This document shows positions 59,591 to 64,000 of a stretch of DNA of 64,000 nt, one piece after another (positions within the stretch are counted from its first letter, which is position 1; every line of letters starts with the position of its first letter). Source of the stretch: CALBPI01 sp942491885 (GTDB lineage: Bacteria > Pseudomonadota > Gammaproteobacteria > Steroidobacterales > Woeseiaceae). The notes under the pieces are model-generated. The model was given only the letters and a program-made list of their open reading frames with translations, was not told the origin of the DNA and ran no database searches. The stretch is taken from assembly GCA_942491885.1 (NCBI GenBank), contig CALOCQ010000003.1:372001-436000 (forward strand). Reading direction: 5' to 3'. Both the position numbers and the translations under genes were made by a program.

Positions 59591-60552
59591 GGGTCAGCTC
59601 GCAGCGATGCCGCAGATTCGATCGCGGCCAGCAGACTTGCCGGATCGGCCTTGCCGCTGCCGGCGATATCCAGCGCACTGCCATGGTCGACGGAGGTGCG
59701 GACAATCGGCAGGCCCAGCGTGATGTTGACGATGCTACCGAAGCCGGCGTATTTGATAACCGGCAAGCCCTGGTCGTGGAACATCGCCAGAACGGCATCG
59801 GCGTCCTTGCCGGCATGGTTGAATACGGTGTCGGCCGGGAACGGGCCGCTGATGTTGCGCCCGAATGCGCGAGCCTCGTTAATCGCCGGCAGGATGATCT
59901 CGCTGTCTTCACTGCCCAGATGTCCGCCTTCGCCCGCGTGCGGGTTCAAACCGCAGACTGCGATATGCGGTGCCTCGATGCCGAAGCGCGATCGCAGCCC
60001 GTGCCACAGCACTTCCAGCACGGCCGAAATACGTTCGTGGGTGATTGCATCGGCAACCTGGCGCAACGGCAAATGGGTTGTCGCCAGCGCAACACGCATT
60101 TGATCGCAGGCGAGCAGCATGACGGGCAACTTGCTCTTGCAGCGCGCGGCCAGGTATTCCGTATGCCCGCTGAAAGCGATGCCGGCGTCGTTGATGATGC
60201 TTTTTTGCAGCGGTGCGGTCACCATGGCACGAAATTGGCCGTCCAGACAACCGTCGACGGCCTTATCAAGACCTGCCAGCAACGTGACGGCATTCGCCGC
60301 CCTCGGTTGACCGACACAGTCCGGCTCGGCGAACGCCAGATCGATGACCGGCAGCACACCGGGCGTGTGTGCTGTCGCGTCTGCACGGTAGTCCTGCAGT
60401 GTCAGAGGCAGGTTGAGTTGCGCGGCACGGCGCGCCAGCAGTTGCCGGTCACCGATCGCAACGATGGGCGCGGGCAATGGCTGCATCGCAACCATTGCTG
60501 TCAGCTCGGGCCCGATGCCTGCGGGTTCGCCGCAGGTTATGGCGATCGTCAC
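59587..60552 (-). CDS. pdxA: 4-hydroxythreonine-4-phosphate dehydrogenase
   Basis: NAD-dependent step of pyridoxal phosphate synthesis. TCGEPAGIGPELTAMVA, APLQKSIINDAGIAFSGHTE and FHDQGLPVIKYAGF carry metal and substrate ligands. 321 aa. Three bases after surA. Confidence 0.97.
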   Translation of the reverse strand: MTIAITCGEPAGIGPELTAMVAMQPLPAPIVAIGDRQLLARRAAQLNLPLTLQDYRADATAHTPGVLPVIDLAFAEPDCVGQPRAANAVTLLAGLDKAVDGCLDGQFRAMVTAPLQKSIINDAGIAFSGHTEYLAARCKSKLPVMLLACDQMRVALATTHLPLRQVADAITHERISAVLEVLWHGLRSRFGIEAPHIAVCGLNPHAGEGGHLGSEDSEIILPAINEARAFGRNISGPFPADTVFNHAGKDADAVLAMFHDQGLPVIKYAGFGSIVNITLGLPIVRTSVDHGSALDIAGSGKADPASLLAAIESAASLRADP

Positions 60553-60555
60553 GGG

Positions 60556-61851
60556 TCAGATACGCTTGTCGACAAACGCCTCGTCGCGAATGCGGCGCAG
60601 CCACAGCTCGGTCTCTTCGCCGAGCCGCGCATTACGCAGGCTCATGCCGCATTCATTGCGCTTCACTTCGGCGGTGTTGTCATAGACGCGTCGGCCGGTG
60701 ACCTCGAGTATGTGCCAGCCAAACCGTGATTTGAATACGTCCGATAGTTCGTTTATGTCGAGCTGCTCGACGACAGCGGTAAATTCCGGCACGAACGTGC
60801 CCGGCTCGGTCCAGCCAAGATCACCGCCAAGGTTGCCGGACCCGGGATCGTCGGAATTCAGTTTTGCGAGATCGGAGAAGTCTTCGCCGTTAATAATCCG
60901 CGCGCGGATATCTTCGATTTTTTGCTGGGCCGCTGATTCATCGAGAATCTCGTTGGGTTGAATCAGAATGTGGCGTACCTGATTTTGCTGGATCTCACTG
61001 CGACCGGTTACGCCGCGTGTTTCGTTGAGACGGATCAGGTGGAAACCACTGCCACTGCGAATCGGTTCGGCGACATCGCCATCGCTCATTGCCTGAACCG
61101 CATCGGCGAACAGCGTCGGGATCTGATTACCTTTACGCCACCCGAGCGAGCCGCCTTCAAGGCTGGTTTCGCTGTCGGAGTTGGTGATCGCCAGTGCGGC
61201 GAAATCTGCGCCTTCCTGCAGTCGCCCGTAGAGCAACTGGGCCTTCTGCTCGGCCTCGCGGAATTGCGCCGCGGTTGATGCTGCCGGCACGCCGATCAGG
61301 ATATGCGACAGGTTAAATTCCGCATTCGCGCCGAAACTGTCGGCGGTACGCGCCAGACACTGCTCAAGCTCGCGCTCGGTAACACTGATGCGCCGGAAAA
61401 CCTCTATCTGGCGCAACTGTTCCATCGTCATTTGCTCACGCATGTCTTCGCGGTACAGGGCGTAGGAGAGTCCCTGTTGCGTCATGATCTGTGGCAGCTG
61501 CTCGAACGGAATACCGTTACGTTGCGCGACGTCGGCCAGCGCATTGTTCAGCATTTCATCGGAAATGCGAATGCCCATGCGTTCAGCGCGCTGCAGCTGC
61601 AAGCGGTTGACGATGAGTCGCTCGAGAATCTGCTCGCGCAGCTCGGCTTCCGGTGGCATTGGCTGGCCGCTCTCGCGCAGCCGCTCGGCGATCGTTTCGA
61701 CCTGCGCATTAAGCTCGCTCTTGAGCACGATCCCTTCGTTGACGACCGCAACGACGCTGTCGAGCTCGGTGCTGCTATCGGCCTCTTGAGCGCCGGCCAG
61801 GGCCGACACGGAAAGCCCGCTGATAATGATGAGTGTTTTGATTAGTTTCAT
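60556..61851 (-). CDS. surA: Periplasmic chaperone/peptidyl-prolyl isomerase SurA
   Basis: Main chaperone for outer-membrane proteins, including LptD encoded just upstream. Signal peptide MKLIKTLIIISGLSVSALAG, SurA N-domain (LDSVVAVVNEGIVLKSEL), then two parvulin domains (about 170-275 and 285-385; SGSGFHLIRLNETRG, FKSRFGWHILEVTGRR). ATG at 61851 gives 430 aa; TTG 61872 is unlikely since it would precede the signal peptide. Confidence 0.97.
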   Translation of the reverse strand: MKLIKTLIIISGLSVSALAGAQEADSSTELDSVVAVVNEGIVLKSELNAQVETIAERLRESGQPMPPEAELREQILERLIVNRLQLQRAERMGIRISDEMLNNALADVAQRNGIPFEQLPQIMTQQGLSYALYREDMREQMTMEQLRQIEVFRRISVTERELEQCLARTADSFGANAEFNLSHILIGVPAASTAAQFREAEQKAQLLYGRLQEGADFAALAITNSDSETSLEGGSLGWRKGNQIPTLFADAVQAMSDGDVAEPIRSGSGFHLIRLNETRGVTGRSEIQQNQVRHILIQPNEILDESAAQQKIEDIRARIINGEDFSDLAKLNSDDPGSGNLGGDLGWTEPGTFVPEFTAVVEQLDINELSDVFKSRFGWHILEVTGRRVYDNTAEVKRNECGMSLRNARLGEETELWLRRIRDEAFVDKRI

Positions 61852-61868
61852 ATCTGTTCTTGCTTTGT

Positions 61869-64000
61869 TCAATCTCGCGTGTAGCCGAGGATGCCGCGCT
61901 CCAGCAGCTTGTCTGCAGGGTCTCCGACACTGCTCAGACCTTTGAGTTCCAGCTGTATCGCAATGGCGGTGTCGGCCGTGCCGTCGCGCCGGCTGATGTA
62001 GCGCCGCGATACGAGGCGTATGCCCCAGCAGCAGCTTTCATATTCGATACCGACGAACCGCTCGAGCGTCACTTTTTCCTGGAACGCGTAATTATACCGT
62101 CCGACGACGTTCCAGCGCGAAGAAATTGGCCATGACCACGACACATCGCCCTGTTCAATGCCATCACGGCGGAAGCGGTAGGCCAGATTGAATACGCGAC
62201 GCTTGCCGGGCGCATATTGCAGCCGAATCTCTGATTGCGCGGTTTCGCTGCGCTCAGTGTTCCATTGCTGGGCCATATCGATGTTCCAGTTGCCCCAGAC
62301 GTTCAGGCTGAGTTCTGCAATGTAGTCCGAGGAATTACCGCTCAAAGCCGGCGCGCCCGGCAGCGTCACCTCCTGTTCGGACAGGTAGCGGCTTTGCCCG
62401 ACCGTCGCGCGCAGGATGGTCCGACCGGTGTCGGTGCTGACCAGCCGCGTCGACACGCCGACGGTCAGCTGATCGGTATCGCCGATACGGTCCAGCCCGA
62501 TGAAACGGTTAGGACGGTATAGCTGTTCGAGACTGGCCAGCGGGTCGATCGTGTCGAATACCGGAATCTCTGCCTGATTCCGGAACGGCACATGGACGTA
62601 GTAGATATGCGGCTCCAGCGTTTGGCGAACGCTGCCCGCTGACAGCTCACGCTCGAAACGCACGCCGGCATCCATCGTGAAAACGGGCAGGCTGCGCGTC
62701 AGGCTGTCGTCGCCGGTGGTTGATTCGTCGTCCAGCTGGTAGAGCGTATACAGCCAACTGGCCTTGGGGTTGACGAAAAACCCGTTGCGCTCCATCGACC
62801 AGCCGAATGACGGCGCGAGATGATAGCGCTGTCCGACCGCGCCCACATCCCGGTCAAACCGCGTAACTTCGCCGTCCAGCGAAAACTCAAAACCACCGGG
62901 CAGGTTGTCGTACATGCCGCTGAAGCTGACGCCGGGCAAAATACGATAGGGCTCATCAATCGCGGCAATCTCGGTGTCGATCGTCTGAAAGCTCGTCGCA
63001 CGGGCCTCCGCGCGCCAGTGCCGGCCGTAGAAACCCACGCCGACCGTCCGGTCCAGGTGGGTTGCACTGGCGCTGGCCAGACTACCGCCCAGGTCCTCAA
63101 GATACTGGTCGTCCGAGACGTCAGTGATATCGGTGAATGCGCGCCAGCGGTCGGCAAAATCGGTCGTATTGTTCCAGCGCAGCAGCGTGCGGTCTATGTT
63201 CTCGAGATCATCGCCGGGCAGGTAGGCAAACTCGAGCGAGCCATTGCTGGTTTCGGTCAGATAGCGAAACTCACTGCCGAGCTGAACGCCGCGTCGCGAC
63301 AATATCCTTGGCGTGAACGTGGCATCAAACGCCGGTGCGATGTTCCAGTACCAGGGCACGCTGATATCAAGACCGTTGCGCGCGGACTGGCCAATGTTCG
63401 GCAGCAGAAAACCGCTTTTGCGCTGGGCCGAAAGCGGGAAGGAAAGATACGGCGAGTAGAGAATCGGCACGTCTTTGAACCTGAGTGCCAGCCCGCGCGC
63501 TTTACCGACGCCGTTTGCCGTGTCGAGGGTTATTTGTTTCGCCTGGACGATCCAGTCGTCTTTTTCGGGCGGACACGATGTATAAGATACGTTTTCCAGC
63601 AGCACGGTGCCGCCCTGGTCGATACGTAGCAGGCTCGCCGCGCCGCGCGACGCGCCATAGCCGAGCTGAAATTCGGCATCCGTGAAAGAGACGTTGCCGT
63701 ACAGATAACTCAATATGGCTTCCTGGCTGACAATGCTGGCGCCTGCGCCCAGGTAAGAAATGTCGCCAAAAAGCGCTAGTGTGCTTGTTTCTTTAGTGAA
63801 TTTGCCGCTATTGGCTTCTATCGTGAAATCACCTTTCGATGCGCTGACGCCATTGTCGAGAATTGCATCGCCGCCAAGCGTCACCGATCCGGTGCCACTC
63901 TCAAGCGCAATCTTTCCGGCTGGCAGCACGGCTGCGGGTGTTTCGGTGACCGGAAATTGCGTCGGTCCGCACAATGCCTGGTTGTCCGGTGGTGTGACTT
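61869..64000 (-). CDS. lptD: LPS-assembly protein LptD, 5' end cut by the window edge
   Basis: Outer-membrane barrel that, with LptE, inserts lipopolysaccharide. The frame is open to the window end; the TTG at 63974 is internal. N-terminal periplasmic jellyroll with GDITYLGAG-like repeats (here GDISYLGAGASIVSQEAI), then the 26-strand barrel region. All four disulfide cysteines can be placed: LCGP near the visible start, TSCPPEKDD, and the adjacent pair in ESCCWGIRLVSRR. Usual order lptD-surA-pdxA. The missing part should be the signal peptide and a few residues. Confidence 0.96.
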   Translation of the reverse strand, partial: VTPPDNQALCGPTQFPVTETPAAVLPAGKIALESGTGSVTLGGDAILDNGVSASKGDFTIEANSGKFTKETSTLALFGDISYLGAGASIVSQEAILSYLYGNVSFTDAEFQLGYGASRGAASLLRIDQGGTVLLENVSYTSCPPEKDDWIVQAKQITLDTANGVGKARGLALRFKDVPILYSPYLSFPLSAQRKSGFLLPNIGQSARNGLDISVPWYWNIAPAFDATFTPRILSRRGVQLGSEFRYLTETSNGSLEFAYLPGDDLENIDRTLLRWNNTTDFADRWRAFTDITDVSDDQYLEDLGGSLASASATHLDRTVGVGFYGRHWRAEARATSFQTIDTEIAAIDEPYRILPGVSFSGMYDNLPGGFEFSLDGEVTRFDRDVGAVGQRYHLAPSFGWSMERNGFFVNPKASWLYTLYQLDDESTTGDDSLTRSLPVFTMDAGVRFERELSAGSVRQTLEPHIYYVHVPFRNQAEIPVFDTIDPLASLEQLYRPNRFIGLDRIGDTDQLTVGVSTRLVSTDTGRTILRATVGQSRYLSEQEVTLPGAPALSGNSSDYIAELSLNVWGNWNIDMAQQWNTERSETAQSEIRLQYAPGKRRVFNLAYRFRRDGIEQGDVSWSWPISSRWNVVGRYNYAFQEKVTLERFVGIEYESCCWGIRLVSRRYISRRDGTADTAIAIQLELKGLSSVGDPADKLLERGILGYTRD

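Noticed and set aside
59683..60729. 348-aa plus-strand frame opposite pdxA and surA
   Set aside because: Composition typical of antisense frames in GC-rich DNA; pdxA and surA are certain.
62820..63629. 269-aa plus-strand frame opposite lptD
   Set aside because: Antisense shadow of the LptD barrel; no ribosome site or motif.

Overview
The window is a stretch of ordinary chromosome from a gammaproteobacterium. Evidence: several gene neighbourhoods have the enteric or pseudomonad order (nadD-rsfS-rlmH; maf-rng-yhdP-tldD; purK-purE; zapA-6S RNA-fthC; ygfB-pepP-ubiH; lptD-surA-pdxA-rsmA-apaG-apaH), and there are a Vfr/CRP-type regulator, Coq7-type ubiquinone synthesis and a tandem glycine riboswitch. 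GC is moderately high by eye. The mix with a complete kynurenine-to-quinolinate operon suggests an environmental, perhaps marine, lineage (Woeseiaceae or Chromatiales-like). This placement is a guess and was not tested. No insertion sequence, prophage, integron or CRISPR array is visible. Both ends cut genes: cysS lacks its first codons at the left, and lptD lacks its 5' part at the right.

Layout. 1-3.1 kb: cysS, sufE, yidD and a membrane protein in one coupled + strand run. 3.1-14.6 kb: a MerC protein with a possible zinc-regulator site, a Trm112-like protein, then holA, nadD, rsfS, rlmH, maf, rng, yhdP and tldD, plus two small proteins. 14.6-19.3 kb (- strand): an ExeA-type ATPase fused to an FHA domain, purK, purE, darP and a class V aminotransferase. 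19.4-27.8 kb: pmbA, a YihY protein, a signal-less BtuF-like protein, purC, djlA, rpe, crp, coq7 and an outer-membrane DUF481 protein. 28-32.5 kb: rplM-rpsI, tRNA-Gln, rpiA, a lysine-rich histone H1-like gene broken by three indels, fthC, 6S RNA, zapA and a zapB-like gene. 32.6-38.2 kb: ygfB, pepP, ubiH, then an inactive-transglutaminase/7TM protein and an ATP-grasp ligase, the last three overlapping one another. 38.3-47.3 kb: phhA, a divergent Lrp regulator, a tandem glycine riboswitch, gcvT-H-PA-PB, and immediately behind them a 929-residue double-HtrA protease closely resembling fungal Nma111. 47.3-51.5 kb: a DUF255 thioredoxin-like protein, lgt, thyA and folA. 51.5-57.5 kb (- strand): a secreted protein/ECF sigma/anti-sigma unit and kmo-kynU-cyclase-haaO. 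57.5-64 kb (- strand): apaH, apaG, rsmA, pdxA, surA and lptD.

How the parts relate. lptD, surA, yhdP and lgt serve outer-membrane building and lipoproteins. nadD and the kynurenine operon both feed NAD. phhA, Lrp and gcv form an amino-acid catabolism block; folA, thyA, fthC and gcv share one-carbon folate chemistry. ubiH and coq7 serve ubiquinone; purC, purE and purK serve purines.

The least ordinary items are the ubiH-coupled transglutaminase-like/ATP-grasp pair, the Nma111-like protease behind the riboswitch-controlled gcv operon, the frameshifted lysine-repeat gene, the ECF sigma unit, and the kynurenine cassette lying between apaH and folA. These families are known individually, so I do not claim a wholly undescribed system. 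The pair at 35741-38223 is the best candidate for unknown biochemistry.
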